Assembly: GCA_001464895.1 (NCBI GenBank)
Contig: LNEE01000059.1
Coordinates: 42,084-106,083 of the forward strand
DNA: 64,000 nucleotides
Source: Betaproteobacteria bacterium Ga0077532
GTDB taxonomy: Bacteria; Pseudomonadota; Gammaproteobacteria; Burkholderiales; Ga0077523
Reading direction: 5' to 3'
This document shows positions 1 through 8,721 of this stretch, piece by piece. Made by a program: the position numbers and the translations under genes. Each line of letters begins with the position of its first letter. Position 1 is the first letter of the stretch. The notes beneath the pieces are model-generated. The model saw only the letters and a program-made list of their open reading frames with translations. It was not told where the DNA came from and made no database searches.

Positions 1-1
1 C

Positions 2-928
2 GAGAACGGCACCGAGTTCCTCGTGGCCTCCGAGAGCGTTGCGCTCGATGCCCTCGGTTACAAGCTGGTGCGGGACGTCGCGCCCGGCGAGGCGATCCTC
101 GTGGACTTCGAGGGCAAGTTCCACAGCCGTCAGTGCGCCGAGAATCCTTCGCTGAACCCCTGCATCTTCGAGTACGTGTATCTCGCGCGTCCGGACTCCG
201 TGATCGACGGGATCTCGGTCTACGAGACCCGCCTGCGTATGGGGCAGAGCCTTGCCGCCAAGATCCGGCGCGATCATCCGGGGCTGCAGATCGACGTCGT
301 GATCCCGATTCCCGACTCGAGCCGCCCCGCCGCCATGGAACTGGCCCATGAACTCGGCGTCGCCTATCGCGAGGGGTTCATCAAGAACCGCTACATCGGG
401 CGCACCTTCATCATGCCGGGTCACGCGGTGCGGCGGAAATCGGTGCGGCAGAAGCTGAACGCCATCGCGATGGAGTTCAAGGGCAAGAACGTCCTGCTCG
501 TCGACGATTCCATCGTGCGCGGCACCACCAGCCGCGAGATCGTGCAGATGGCGCGCGAGTCGGGCGCGAACCGCGTGTTCTTCGCGTCCGCCTCACCGCC
601 CGTACGCTTCCCGAACGTGTACGGCATCGACATGCCGACCGCCCGCGAACTGATCGCGAACAACCGCACGGACGACGAAATCGCGGCCGAGATCGGTGCG
701 GACTGCCTGATCTACCAGGATCTCGATGCGCTGATCGAGAGCGTTCGGTCGGTGAATCCGTCCGTGAAGAACTTCGAGACCTCGTGCTTCAGCGGGGAGT
801 ACGTCACCGGCGACGTGACGCCCGAGTATCTCGCCGGGGTCGAGGCCGAGCGCAACGACGATACGTTGTCGCGCAGGCTGTCGTCCTCGGTCACGCAACT
901 CGACCTGAATCTCGTGGAGGCTGGCTGA
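2..928 (+). CDS. purF: Amidophosphoribosyltransferase, C-terminal part (cut by window edge)
   Basis: This enzyme makes 5-phosphoribosylamine from PRPP and glutamine, the first committed step of purine synthesis in the cytosol. The frame is open from base 2, so about 308 C-terminal residues are present of the roughly 500 usual for PurF. The N-terminal glutamine amidotransferase domain lies outside the window. The phosphoribosyltransferase core is clear: a [10 protein letters not shown] stretch, then the PRPP-binding motif [13 protein letters not shown] near base 490-530, and a conserved [15 protein letters not shown] segment. The next gene is metZ on the same strand, an order common in Betaproteobacteria. 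It is separated from purF by a riboswitch leader, so metZ is probably controlled independently. Confidence 0.97.
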   Translation, partial: ENGTEFLVASESVALDALGYKLVRDVAPGEAILVDFEGKFHSRQCAENPSLNPCIFEYVYLARPDSVIDGISVYETRLRMGQSLAAKIRRDHPGLQIDVVIPIPDSSRPAAMELAHELGVAYREGFIKNRYIGRTFIMPGHAVRRKSVRQKLNAIAMEFKGKNVLLVDDSIVRGTTSREIVQMARESGANRVFFASASPPVRFPNVYGIDMPTARELIANNRTDDEIAAEIGADCLIYQDLDALIESVRSVNPSVKNFETSCFSGEYVTGDVTPEYLAGVEAERNDDTLSRRLSSSVTQLDLNLVEAG

Positions 929-980
929 CCCCGTGACGCGCCGGCGCTGACCGGCTAAACTTTTCGTGTCGTCCGAAGAG

Positions 981-1040
981 GGCGGCGGCGCCGATTTGAT
1001 CGACAGCTTGCGGGCGCCCAAAAAATACGGCTAAAGCGTG
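981..1040 (+). promoter_or_regulatory. SAM-II (SAM-alpha) type riboswitch aptamer upstream of metZ
   Basis: The segment carries the landmarks of the SAM-II aptamer in the right order. Stem P1 is GGCGCC at 987-992 paired with GGCGCC at 1013-1018. The loop begins with GATTTG (993-998) and contains CTTGC (1007-1011). An A-rich linker (1020-1025) follows, then the 3' strand GCTAAAGC (1030-1037). The family binds S-adenosylmethionine and represses methionine-synthesis genes, which fits the metZ gene that follows. The call rests on recognising the consensus by eye; a covariance-model search would settle it. Most described examples are alphaproteobacterial. Confidence 0.8.
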
Positions 1041-1049
1041 CCGAATGAG

Positions 1050-1089
1050 AGACCCGTTCGAGCGCGAGCCGATCGGGTCTTTTTCTTTT
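1050..1089 (+). terminator. Intrinsic terminator between SAM-II aptamer and metZ
   Basis: A 7-bp stem, AGACCCG (1050-1056) with CGGGTCT (1074-1080), is followed by a T-rich tract to about 1089. It lies only 10 bases after the aptamer and before the metZ ribosome binding site (GGGGGG at 1091-1096). It is therefore placed to act as an attenuator of metZ rather than as the end of purF alone. Confidence 0.8.
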
Positions 1090-1105
1090 CGGGGGGCAAC
1101 CGCCC

Positions 1106-2302
1106 ATGACAGCAGGAAAGCACGACAACGTCACCCAGCAGTACGACATCGAGACGCTTGGTGTTCGCGCCGGGGTGCACCGAACGCCGTTCGGCGAGCA
1201 CGCCGAGGCACTGTTCCTCACGTCCAGCTTCGTCTTCGAGAATGCCGCCCAGGCGGCTGCCCGGTTCGCTGGCGAGGACGAAGGGTTCGTCTACTCGCGC
1301 TACACCAACCCCACCGTGCAGGCCTTCGAGGAGCGGCTCGCCGCCCTGGAAGGCGCGGAATGCGCCGTCGCGACTTCCTCGGGGATGGCCGCCATTCTCG
1401 GCTGCGTGATGGGGCTCATGAAGGCCGGTGAGCACATCGTCGTCTCGCGCAGCGTGTTCGGCGCCACGATGCAGCTCTTCAACAACCTGCTCGCGCGCTT
1501 CGGCATCGAGACGACCTACGTCTCTCCCACGGATCCCGACGAATGGGCAGCGGCGGTGAGACCGAACACCCGACTCTTCTTCGCCGAGACGCCGTCGAAC
1601 CCGGTGATGGAAATCGTCGACATCGGCGCGCTGGGCGAGATCGCGCGTCGGTGCGGCGCGAAGCTGGTGGTCGACAACTGCTTCTGCTCACCAGCGATTC
1701 AGCGGCCCATCGATCTGGGCGCGGACATCGTCATCCATTCCGCCACGAAGTATCTCGACGGTCAGGGGCGCGTGATGGGCGGCGCAGTGCTGGGCGAGCG
1801 CGCGGTCGTGAAGGACCCTCTTACCACCTTCCTGCGCAACGCCGGCGCCACGCTGAGCCCGTTCAACGCGTGGGTCGTCCTGAAGGGTCTCGAGACGCTG
1901 AAGATCCGCATGGATGCGCAGTCCGCCACCGCCGCCGCTTTGGCGACGTGGCTGGAGGCGCATCCCTCGGTGCGGCGCGTGCACTATCCCGGGCTGGCTT
2001 CGCACCCGCAGCATGCGCTGGCCATGCGTCAGCAGCGCACCGGTGGCGCGATCGTGTCGTTCGAGGTCGAAGGTGGCCGCGAAGCCGCATGGAAGGTGGT
2101 CGACGCCACGCGGATGATCTCGATCACCGCCAACCTCGGCGACACCAAGAGCACCATCACGCACCCGGCGAGCACCACGCACGGGCGCCTGAAGCCCGAA
2201 GCCAGGGCTGCGTCGGGCATCGGGGAAGGATTGCTGCGGGTGTCGGTCGGACTGGAATCGGTCGGCGACCTGCAGGGCGATCTGGCGCGCGGCCTCAGCT
2301 GA
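1106..2302 (+). CDS. metZ: O-succinylhomoserine sulfhydrylase
   Basis: The 398-residue PLP enzyme of the Cys/Met-metabolism fold I family converts O-succinylhomoserine and sulfide to homocysteine in methionine synthesis. Visible family marks are YSRYTNPT near residue 67, the SSGMAA cofactor loop, the ETPSNP segment and the SATKY Schiff-base lysine near residue 215. Length matches MetZ (about 390-400). The ATG at 1106 has a purine-rich ribosome site 10 bases upstream. Expression is probably SAM-controlled through the upstream SAM-II-like aptamer and terminator. MetZ is favoured over MetB or MetC because of the purF-metZ neighbourhood and the overall sequence; a cystathionine gamma-synthase cannot be excluded by motif alone. 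Confidence 0.92.
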   Translation: MTAGKHDNVTQQYDIETLGVRAGVHRTPFGEHAEALFLTSSFVFENAAQAAARFAGEDEGFVYSRYTNPTVQAFEERLAALEGAECAVATSSGMAAILGCVMGLMKAGEHIVVSRSVFGATMQLFNNLLARFGIETTYVSPTDPDEWAAAVRPNTRLFFAETPSNPVMEIVDIGALGEIARRCGAKLVVDNCFCSPAIQRPIDLGADIVIHSATKYLDGQGRVMGGAVLGERAVVKDPLTTFLRNAGATLSPFNAWVVLKGLETLKIRMDAQSATAAALATWLEAHPSVRRVHYPGLASHPQHALAMRQQRTGGAIVSFEVEGGREAAWKVVDATRMISITANLGDTKSTITHPASTTHGRLKPEARAASGIGEGLLRVSVGLESVGDLQGDLARGLS

Positions 2303-2356
2303 GGCCGGGACGGCCCGGTGCCCCGAAGTCGCAGGGTGTCACCGGGAAGACTTCTG

Positions 2357-2701
2357 TCAGCGGACGGCCAGCAACTCCACTTCGAACACGAGTGTGGCGT
2401 TCGGCGGGATCACACCGCCGGCACCGCGGGCGCCATAGCCCAGTTCCGGCGGAATCGTGAGCTTGCGCGTGCCACCGATCCGCATCCCCTGCACGCCCTC
2501 GTCCCAGCCGGCGATCACCTGTCGCTGGCCCAGGCCGAACACGAACGGATCGTTGCGGTCCTTGCTGGAATCGAACTTGGTGCCGTTGGTGAGCCAACCG
2601 GTGTAGTGCACGGTGACCTGTTGACCGGCGACGGCTTCGGCGCCTTCGCCCACGGTGACGTCGTCGATGACGAGACCGCTCGGAGTGGTGGTGGAGGACA
2701 T
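2357..2701 (-). CDS. FKBP-type peptidyl-prolyl cis-trans isomerase
   Basis: A 114-residue single FKBP domain without a signal peptide, so a cytosolic prolyl isomerase. Characteristic segments are VTVHYTGWL near residue 30, FDSSKDR, the [12 protein letters not shown] core and the C-terminal IPPELGYG and [17 protein letters not shown] strands that form the active pocket. It converges on metZ with 54 bases between the stops. It is one of three peptidyl-prolyl isomerases of two unrelated folds within 2.4 kb, the others being the cyclophilins at 3598 and 4109. Start ATG is unambiguous. Confidence 0.95.
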   Translation of the reverse strand: MSSTTTPSGLVIDDVTVGEGAEAVAGQQVTVHYTGWLTNGTKFDSSKDRNDPFVFGLGQRQVIAGWDEGVQGMRIGGTRKLTIPPELGYGARGAGGVIPPNATLVFEVELLAVR

Positions 2702-2776
2702 GGACGTCTCACGCGTTGAGGGAGCCGGATTCTAGCCCGATGCAGGGCTTCCGCAGCCGCTCGCGCGGCATGAACC

Positions 2777-3517
2777 TCAAAGAGGCAGCGGCAGCCGCGA
2801 GACGCCGCGGGCATCGATGCGCAACGCTTCCGCGAGATCGGCGCGCCAGTCCGCGATGACCCAGCGTTCGCAGCGATGGCCGTCCACGACGTGCTCGTGC
2901 ACAGCCGGTCGATGGGTGTGGCCGTGGATGAGTCGCGGATACCCGTTCGCGCGGAGGACGTCCTCCACCGCAGCGGGTGCGACATCCATTATGTCCATCG
3001 TCTTCGCCTGCTTCTCGCGCTCGCTGGCGTCCCGGGTTGCGCCGACCTGCTGCCAGCGGACAGCCACCGGCAGCGACAGGAATTGCGCCTGCACCTTCGG
3101 ATTGCGCACCTGGGCGCGGAACGCCATGTACGCGTGGTCGTCGGTGCACAGAGAGTCCCCATGCATGAGCAGGGTGGGCGTGCCGTGAAGGTCGACGACG
3201 GTCGGGTCGTCGATCAGCCTGGCACCTGAGGCGGTGGCGAAATCGCCATCCGCGAGGAAGTCCCGGTTGCCGACCATGAAGTGCACGGCAACGCCCGTGT
3301 CGGCCACGGACTTGAGCGCGCCGCACACCTCGCGGTGCAGCGGATCGTCGAGGGTGTCATCACCGATCCAGAAGTCGAAGAGGTCGCCCAGAACATACAA
3401 CGCCGATGCCGTGGGGGCGATCTCGCGACAGAACCGCACGAAGCGTTGCGTGAGCACAGGCTGCGCGGGCGCGAGATGCAGGTCGCTCACGATGAGCGTG
3501 AAGGCGTCGGCTGACAC
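2777..3517 (-). CDS. lpxH: UDP-2,3-diacylglucosamine diphosphatase
   Basis: LpxH hydrolyses UDP-2,3-diacylglucosamine to lipid X and UMP, the fourth step of lipid A synthesis, as a peripheral inner-membrane enzyme. The 246-residue protein shows all calcineurin-like phosphoesterase metal motifs: SDLHL (residue 10), GDLFDFWIGDD (about 44), GNRDF (about 83), MHGDS (about 118) and HGHTHRP (about 198). Its position behind ppiB and ppiA in the same direction is the usual betaproteobacterial arrangement. The 80-base gap to ppiB holds a GC-rich inverted repeat around 3561-3593 but no T tract, so read-through from ppiB is plausible. Confidence 0.95.
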   Translation of the reverse strand: MSADAFTLIVSDLHLAPAQPVLTQRFVRFCREIAPTASALYVLGDLFDFWIGDDTLDDPLHREVCGALKSVADTGVAVHFMVGNRDFLADGDFATASGARLIDDPTVVDLHGTPTLLMHGDSLCTDDHAYMAFRAQVRNPKVQAQFLSLPVAVRWQQVGATRDASEREKQAKTMDIMDVAPAAVEDVLRANGYPRLIHGHTHRPAVHEHVVDGHRCERWVIADWRADLAEALRIDARGVSRLPLPL

Positions 3518-3597
3518 TCGAAAGGAAAGGCGGGAAAACTTGAGTGAAGGTGGGGGAGTGGGCGGCGGGCCACCGGGAGGCTGCCCGCCGCGACCGA

Positions 3598-4098
3598 CTA
3601 CTCGATGATCTCGGCCGACTTGATGACGACATCCTCGACCGGGACGTCGCTGTGCATCCCGCGGGTGCCCGTCGTGACCTTCCGGATCTTGTCGACGACG
3701 TCCTGGCCTTCGACCACATGGGCGAACACGCAGTAGCCGTAACCTTGTGGCGTCGCGCTCTTGAAGTCGAGGAAGCTGTTGTCCACCACGTTGACGAAGA
3801 ACTGCGCGGAGGCCGAGTGCGGGTCCGGCGTGCGCGCCATCGCCACGGAGTAGGCGACGTTCTTCAGGCCGTTGTCGGCCTCGTTCTTCACGGTGGCGCC
3901 AGCAGGCTTCTGCTTCATGCCGGGCTCGAAGCCGCCGCCCTGGATCATGAAGCCGTCGATCACGCGGTGGAAGATCGTGTTCGCGTAGTGACCGCTCTTC
4001 GCGTACTCGAGAAAGTTTGCGACGGTGAGCGGCGCCTTCGCGGCGTCGAGTTCGAGCGTGATGTCGCCGAACGATGTGCTGAGCTTGACCTTGTTCAT
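3598..4098 (-). CDS. ppiB: Cytoplasmic cyclophilin peptidyl-prolyl isomerase
   Basis: A 166-residue cyclophilin with no signal peptide, typical of cytosolic PpiB. Conserved catalytic-core segments are [13 protein letters not shown] (about residue 44), the [17 protein letters not shown] stretch and the [19 protein letters not shown]-terminal strand. It starts 10 bases after the stop of the periplasmic paralogue (4109), so the two are co-transcribed. The two cyclophilins are clearly homologous along their length and represent a cytosolic and an exported copy. Confidence 0.95.
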   Translation of the reverse strand: MNKVKLSTSFGDITLELDAAKAPLTVANFLEYAKSGHYANTIFHRVIDGFMIQGGGFEPGMKQKPAGATVKNEADNGLKNVAYSVAMARTPDPHSASAQFFVNVVDNSFLDFKSATPQGYGYCVFAHVVEGQDVVDKIRKVTTGTRGMHSDVPVEDVVIKSAEIIE

Positions 4099-4108
4099 GG
4101 GAGTTGCC

Positions 4109-4681
4109 TCAGTTGTTGACGATGCGCACGTCCTCGATCACGACGGGCGTGATCGGAACATTCTGGAAGGGACCGCGGTCGCCCGTCGGGACCTGGACGA
4201 TGGCATCCACCACGTCCATGCCCTTCACGACCTTGCCGAACACGGCGTAGCCCCAGCCTCGCGTGTTGGGGGCCGTGTGGTCGAGGAAGCCGTTGTCGGC
4301 CACGTTCACGAAGAACTGCGCGGTGGCCGAATGCGGGTTCTGCGTCCGCGCCATGGCGAGCGTGCCGCGAGTGTTCTTCAGACCGTTGTCGGCCTCGTTG
4401 CGGACCGGCTCGCGGGTGTCCTTCTGCTGAAACTCCGTCGTGAAGCCGCCACCCTGAGCCATGAAGCCTGGAATCACGCGATGGAAGATCGTGCCCTTGA
4501 AAAAGCCGTCCGTCACGTACTGGAGGAAATTCTCGACGGACTTGGGCGCCTTCTCAGGGTAGAGCTCGATCGTCATGGATCCGAGGTTCGTTTTCATCTC
4601 GACCATCGGACCAGCGAATGCGGTGCCCGTGGCAACCAGCGCGACGAGCAGAACCGCCGCTATTTTGCGGAAGAACTTCAT
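4109..4681 (-). CDS. ppiA: Periplasmic cyclophilin peptidyl-prolyl isomerase
   Basis: The 190-residue protein begins with a Sec signal peptide ([22 protein letters not shown], cleavage expected after residue about 23) followed by a complete cyclophilin domain: [14 protein letters not shown] (about 67), [19 protein letters not shown] (about 113) and [16 protein letters not shown]. It is expected to assist folding of exported proteins in the periplasm. It lies between the L,D-transpeptidase gene and ppiB. A stable hairpin (4704-4744) sits 22 bases in front of its start codon. Confidence 0.95.
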   Translation of the reverse strand: MKFFRKIAAVLLVALVATGTAFAGPMVEMKTNLGSMTIELYPEKAPKSVENFLQYVTDGFFKGTIFHRVIPGFMAQGGGFTTEFQQKDTREPVRNEADNGLKNTRGTLAMARTQNPHSATAQFFVNVADNGFLDHTAPNTRGWGYAVFGKVVKGMDVVDAIVQVPTGDRGPFQNVPITPVVIEDVRIVNN

Positions 4682-4703
4682 TGGGGTCTCCAGGAATGTG
4701 TGT

Positions 4704-4744
4704 GGTCGTTGCCCTACAGCCCATCGGGCTGCTCAGCAACGACC
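4704..4744 (-). repeat. Long bipartite hairpin in the ppiA 5' leader
   Basis: Outer arms GGTCGTTGC (4704-4712) and GCAACGACC (4736-4744) pair perfectly over 9 bp and enclose a second stem, CAGCCC (4717-4722) with GGGCTG (4726-4731). No T tract follows on either strand, so it is not a classical intrinsic terminator. It lies between the upstream transpeptidase gene and ppiA and could affect message stability or processing. Confidence 0.6.
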
Positions 4745-4832
4745 GCTCATGATCGCGATGGGTTCAACGGCGCCAAGGCGAATACGACGCTACGGGACAA
4801 CGCAGCGGCGTGGGTAACGCGACCGCCAATGC

Positions 4833-6074
4833 TCAGGCGGCACCTTCGTAGACGATCTTCCAGCGGTCGCCGTCGCGCATCCAGTACGTGCGCTTCTTCA
4901 TCACGTTCGACAGATTGTTGCTGCGGTAATCCTGGGTGAACGTGACCACTGCCAGCGGCTGCTGGCCCGGGTAGAGAAACATGCTGACATCGTCCAGCTT
5001 GACCTTCACCCACTCCTTGCCGCCGTTCACGGTGCGCTTCTGGGCAGCCCATTCCGCGAGACCCTGGCTGCCGCTCGAGAACGACGGGGCGTAGTGCGCA
5101 ATGTAGTTGTCGGTCTTGAGGCTCTCCCAGTCGCGCCGCCAGCGCTCCACGGCCGACTCGAGATCCACGCGGGCGTCGGATAGTTCGCTCCGGCTCACCC
5201 ATTCGATCTCACCCGCGATGATGACTGGCGTGATGCCGATCTGCAGGTTGGAGGCGATTGTCGTGAGATCAGGATTCGTAAGCACAACGCAGCCGTCGGA
5301 GGCGCGTGGTGGCCGGCTGTAGGTGTCCCGCGGGGTGCCGTGCAACCAGATGCCGTGGCCGTCTCGGCCGTTGCGGCGGTCCCACTCGTTCGGGTAGTTG
5401 ATCGGGTACGCGCCCGATCCGTAGAAGTCCCCCACCTTGTTGCGCGGGAGATTTCCGGTCACGTGGTACACGCCGAGCGGGGTCTTCTTGTCGCCCTCGC
5501 GCAGCTTGTCGGTCCCGTTCTTTCCGATGGTGATGTAGTAGTCGGAGACGTAACGAGGGCCGTCGGGGCCGTTCTCAAACAGGTAGAGCGTGGAGCGGGC
5601 AGTATCGACCACGACCGCGTGCTTCTGCTCCGGTGCCATCTTGAGCAGGAACCGCGGAACCCTGTCACCGGGGCCTGGCGACAGCACGCGCTGGAGGCGC
5701 ACCTTGGCTTCGTCCCGCAGGTCCGAAACGCGTTCCGCCGGCGCGTCGGGCGCATTGCCCAGGGCTGCGATGGGCCGCGCCCGCGCCATCAGGAGGTCGC
5801 CCTTGATGAGCTGGGCCAGTCGGAAATTGGGATTCGCCTCGAGCAGGCGATCGAGCTGCTCGGTGGCGGCGGCGATGCGGTCCTCGGCGATGTCGCGAAG
5901 GATGGCGCCGAGCAGTGCTTCGGGGCCCTGGCCGATGAGGCGTCGCTCCACCGTCCGGGTGGTGTGGCCGGGCTTGCCGCCCATCGCCATCGTGTCGGCG
6001 GTGAGGCAGCCGGCGGCGGCGACCACGGCCAGCGCGGCGAGACTGCCGGACCAGAACTGCGCGCGAGGTGTCAT
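4833..6074 (-). CDS. L,D-transpeptidase (YkuD domain) with C-terminal NTF2-like domain, exported
   Basis: The 413-residue protein starts with a hydrophobic export signal ending in AAAGC near residue 22, a possible but weak lipobox. A helical region (about 40-130) follows. The YkuD domain (about 150-285) carries the catalytic signature HGTPRDTYSRPPRASDGC, with His and Cys in the HG...SxGC pattern of peptidoglycan 3-3 crosslinking or envelope-anchoring enzymes. The last 120 residues form an NTF2/SnoaL-like domain homologous to the end of the neighbouring TPR protein. The ATG at 6074 overlaps the stop of that gene (ATGA), so translation is coupled. A longer open frame to 6380 lies inside the upstream gene and is rejected as the start. 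Confidence 0.88.
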   Translation of the reverse strand: MTPRAQFWSGSLAALAVVAAAGCLTADTMAMGGKPGHTTRTVERRLIGQGPEALLGAILRDIAEDRIAAATEQLDRLLEANPNFRLAQLIKGDLLMARARPIAALGNAPDAPAERVSDLRDEAKVRLQRVLSPGPGDRVPRFLLKMAPEQKHAVVVDTARSTLYLFENGPDGPRYVSDYYITIGKNGTDKLREGDKKTPLGVYHVTGNLPRNKVGDFYGSGAYPINYPNEWDRRNGRDGHGIWLHGTPRDTYSRPPRASDGCVVLTNPDLTTIASNLQIGITPVIIAGEIEWVSRSELSDARVDLESAVERWRRDWESLKTDNYIAHYAPSFSSGSQGLAEWAAQKRTVNGGKEWVKVKLDDVSMFLYPGQQPLAVVTFTQDYRSNNLSNVMKKRTYWMRDGDRWKIVYEGAA

Positions 6075-7132
6075 CGAACGATGTCTTCCTGCTGGATCAG
6101 CCAGCGTCCATTCACGCGCACGAGGTTCATGCGCTTCATCCCGCTGGTCTTGAGCGAATCGGAACGATAGACCTGCCGGAAGGTTACGACGGCCTCTTCC
6201 GGCCTGGCAAACGTCACTTTGGGATTCTGCACCTGCACGTTGATCTTCCGTCCCTTGCCGATGCGCTCCCGGCGCGCCTGTTCCCATTCGTTGCGATTCT
6301 GCCCGCCGGGAACCTTGAACCAGGGCGCGTAGAAACTGAGGTACCCCTTCGCGTCGCCGGAGGACCACGCCTTTGCCCAAGCCTGCAGCGCCTTGACGAC
6401 ATCCGTCTGCGGGTCGGAGGTGTCCTTCGCTTTCGGTGCAGGAGGCGTATCGGCGACAGCCACGACAGGTTTAGCGGGCGGTGCAGGCGCCGCCACCGGC
6501 GGGGTTGGCAGGGGGGGCGCAGCGGTCGGTGTCGCCGACGCGATCGTGGTGTTCGCCAGCGGGGGCACTGCTGAAGATTCGCCGACGGTGCTCTTGACGA
6601 GCGCCTGGCCGGTCGACGGTCGCTGCGAGAACAGTTCCCTCACGAGTGCGAGCTTCGCGCGCGCCGCGGCGTTGTTCGAATCGAGTTGCAGCGCCTTGTC
6701 GTAGGCCTCGCGCGCCATCTTCGCGTAGATGTCGCCCAGGTTCTCGTGCGCGGTGGCGTAGCTCGGGTGTGTGCGGATGGCCGATTCGAGCGCCTTGCGC
6801 GCCTTGTCATCCTGTCCTTGCGCAGCGTAGAGCACGGCGAGGTTGTTGTAGGGCTCGGGCAGCTCGGGAAACTCCTCCGTCAGCGCGGTGAACACCTTGA
6901 TGGCGTCCGGCTGCCGGCCCAGTTCGGTGAGGATGACCCCCTTCAGGAAGCGCGCGCGGGCGTCCCGTGGCTGACTCTTGAGGAAGGCATCCACCCGATC
7001 GAGCGCGCCGGACAGGTTGCCCGCGCCCACGAGGCGTCGGGCTTCCTGGAAATCGTCGGTTGCCGAATGCGCGGAAACCAGCGTGAGTAGGGTGAATGCT
7101 AGGCAGGCCAGCGCGCTGCGAAACCGAGTCAT
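6071..7132 (-). CDS. Exported TPR-repeat protein with C-terminal NTF2-like domain
   Basis: A 353-residue protein with a signal peptide (residues 1 to about 24, ending SAHSA), TPR-type helical repeats (about 27-165; for example AVLYAAQGQDDKARKALESA) and a proline/alanine/threonine-rich linker (about 185-240). A C-terminal domain starts with LQAWAKAWSSGDAKGYLSFY. That last domain matches the C-terminus of the overlapping L,D-transpeptidase. The pair is probably a periplasmic cell-wall module in which the TPR protein presents partners. The exact function is not recognised. Confidence 0.8.
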   Translation of the reverse strand: MTRFRSALACLAFTLLTLVSAHSATDDFQEARRLVGAGNLSGALDRVDAFLKSQPRDARARFLKGVILTELGRQPDAIKVFTALTEEFPELPEPYNNLAVLYAAQGQDDKARKALESAIRTHPSYATAHENLGDIYAKMAREAYDKALQLDSNNAAARAKLALVRELFSQRPSTGQALVKSTVGESSAVPPLANTTIASATPTAAPPLPTPPVAAPAPPAKPVVAVADTPPAPKAKDTSDPQTDVVKALQAWAKAWSSGDAKGYLSFYAPWFKVPGGQNRNEWEQARRERIGKGRKINVQVQNPKVTFARPEEAVVTFRQVYRSDSLKTSGMKRMNLVRVNGRWLIQQEDIVR

Positions 7133-7350
7133 CGTGCTATACTTTTTCTCAAGTTGTGTCGTTATCTTGCTGTAATTAGAACCGAATTCTTAGCAACGAT
7201 GTGCACAACGATGGTACCAACAAGGATGCCTGCTCGACAATTCCGGAACGCGTGGTACCGCAACCGTCTCCCAATGAAATTGCTTCGGGCCGGCCCCCCG
7301 TTCCACCAGCACGGCATTGTGCCCGAACCCCTGTCGATGTTCCCGTTCCG

Positions 7351-8721
7351 ATGCTCCGGATTCACAACAGCCTGACCCGCGACAAGCAGGACTTCGTACC
7401 CATCCGTCCCGGCGAGGTCCGGATGTACGTCTGCGGGATGACCGTCTACGACTTCTGCCATGTGGGCCACGCCCGGGTCATGGTGGTCTTCGACGTCGTC
7501 GTCCGATGGCTGCGCAGCCAGGGGTACCGCGTCACCTACGTCCGCAACATCACGGACATCGACGACAAAATCATCCGACGCGCCGCCGACAACGGCGAGC
7601 CCATCGATGCCCTCACCGGCCGGTTCATCAAGGCGATGAACGACGACGCCGCGGCCCTCGGGGTCGTCCCTCCCGACCACGAGCCCCGCGCCACCGATTC
7701 CATTCCCGCGATGCTCGATCTCATCGGTCGACTCATCGAGAACGGTCTTGCCTATCGCGCCCCGAACGGCGACGTCTATTACTCGGTCCGCGATTTCCCC
7801 GGGTACGGGAAGCTCTCCGGCAAGTCGCTGGAGGATCTCCGCGCCGGCGAGCGCGTCGACGTCGATCCGAACAAGCGCGACGCCCTCGACTTCGTGCTCT
7901 GGAAGTCCGCCAAGCCCGACGAGCCCCAATGGGCCTCCCCGTGGGGCCCCGGCCGCCCCGGTTGGCACATCGAGTGTTCCGCCATGAGCGAGACGCTGCT
8001 CGGCAGCCATTTCGACATCCACGGCGGCGGGCAGGATCTCCAGTTTCCGCATCACGAGAACGAGATCGCCCAGTCCGAGGGGGCACACCGCCATCCGTTC
8101 GTGAACTACTGGATGCACAACGGCTTCGTGCGCGTCGACGACGAGAAGATGTCGAAGTCCCTGGGCAACTTCTTCACGGTGCGCGAGGTGCTGGCGAAAT
8201 ACGACGCCGAGGTGGTGCGCTACTTCATCCTGCGGGCGCACTACCGTAGTCCGCTCAACTATTCCGATCAGCATCTCGACGACGCGCGTGCGGGTCTCAC
8301 GCGGCTCTATACCGCGCTGAAGAACGTCCCGCCGGTCCCGGTGACGATCGACTGGGATGAACCCACGGCAGCACGCTTCCGCGCTGCCATGAACGACGAC
8401 TTCAACACGCCGGAAGCGTGCGCCGTGCTCTTCGACCTCGTGGGCGAAGTGAATCGCGATCGCGTTCCAGAGCGCGCCGGACTCCTGAAAGCTCTGGCCG
8501 CCTTGCTGGGCCTGCTCGGTCGCGAGCCCGGCACGTTCCTGCAGGCAGCCACCGGCAGCGATTCCCTGGCCGAGGACGAGATCGCGGCCCGTATTGCCGC
8601 GCGCGCCGCGGCCAAGAAGTCTCGCGATTTCGCAAACGCAGACCGGATCAGAGACGAACTGCTGTCACTCGGGATTCTTCTCGAGGACACAGCCGCCGGG
8701 ACCACCTGGCGCCGGAGATAA
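7351..8721 (+). CDS. cysS: Cysteinyl-tRNA synthetase
   Basis: CysRS charges tRNA-Cys with cysteine in the cytosol. From the ATG at 7351 the protein has 456 residues, the usual size. [10 protein letters not shown] with the zinc cysteine is followed by the HIGH-type motif HVGHAR (about residue 37), the [14 protein letters not shown] zinc site (about 231-244) and the KMSKS motif (about 266). The frame is open 50 codons further upstream, but that stretch is proline-rich and unlike CysRS, so the start before LRIHNSL is preferred. The 218-base divergent region 7133-7350 must hold the promoters for cysS and for the leftward TPR gene; no convincing boxes were identified. Confidence 0.95.
   Translation: MLRIHNSLTRDKQDFVPIRPGEVRMYVCGMTVYDFCHVGHARVMVVFDVVVRWLRSQGYRVTYVRNITDIDDKIIRRAADNGEPIDALTGRFIKAMNDDAAALGVVPPDHEPRATDSIPAMLDLIGRLIENGLAYRAPNGDVYYSVRDFPGYGKLSGKSLEDLRAGERVDVDPNKRDALDFVLWKSAKPDEPQWASPWGPGRPGWHIECSAMSETLLGSHFDIHGGGQDLQFPHHENEIAQSEGAHRHPFVNYWMHNGFVRVDDEKMSKSLGNFFTVREVLAKYDAEVVRYFILRAHYRSPLNYSDQHLDDARAGLTRLYTALKNVPPVPVTIDWDEPTAARFRAAMNDDFNTPEACAVLFDLVGEVNRDRVPERAGLLKALAALLGLLGREPGTFLQAATGSDSLAEDEIAARIAARAAAKKSRDFANADRIRDELLSLGILLEDTAAGTTWRRR

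Noticed and set aside
3551..3597. GC-rich inverted repeat between ppiB and lpxH as a terminator
   Set aside because: Arms GGCGGGC/GCCCGCC can pair but no T tract follows in the direction of transcription.
4833..6380. 515-residue reading of the L,D-transpeptidase starting at 6380
   Set aside because: The extra 102 residues lie inside the TPR gene in another frame and lack protein character; the export signal begins at 6074 with an ATGA overlap.
7201..7350. N-terminal extension of cysS
   Set aside because: Fifty proline/arginine-rich residues unlike CysRS; the conserved start is at 7351.
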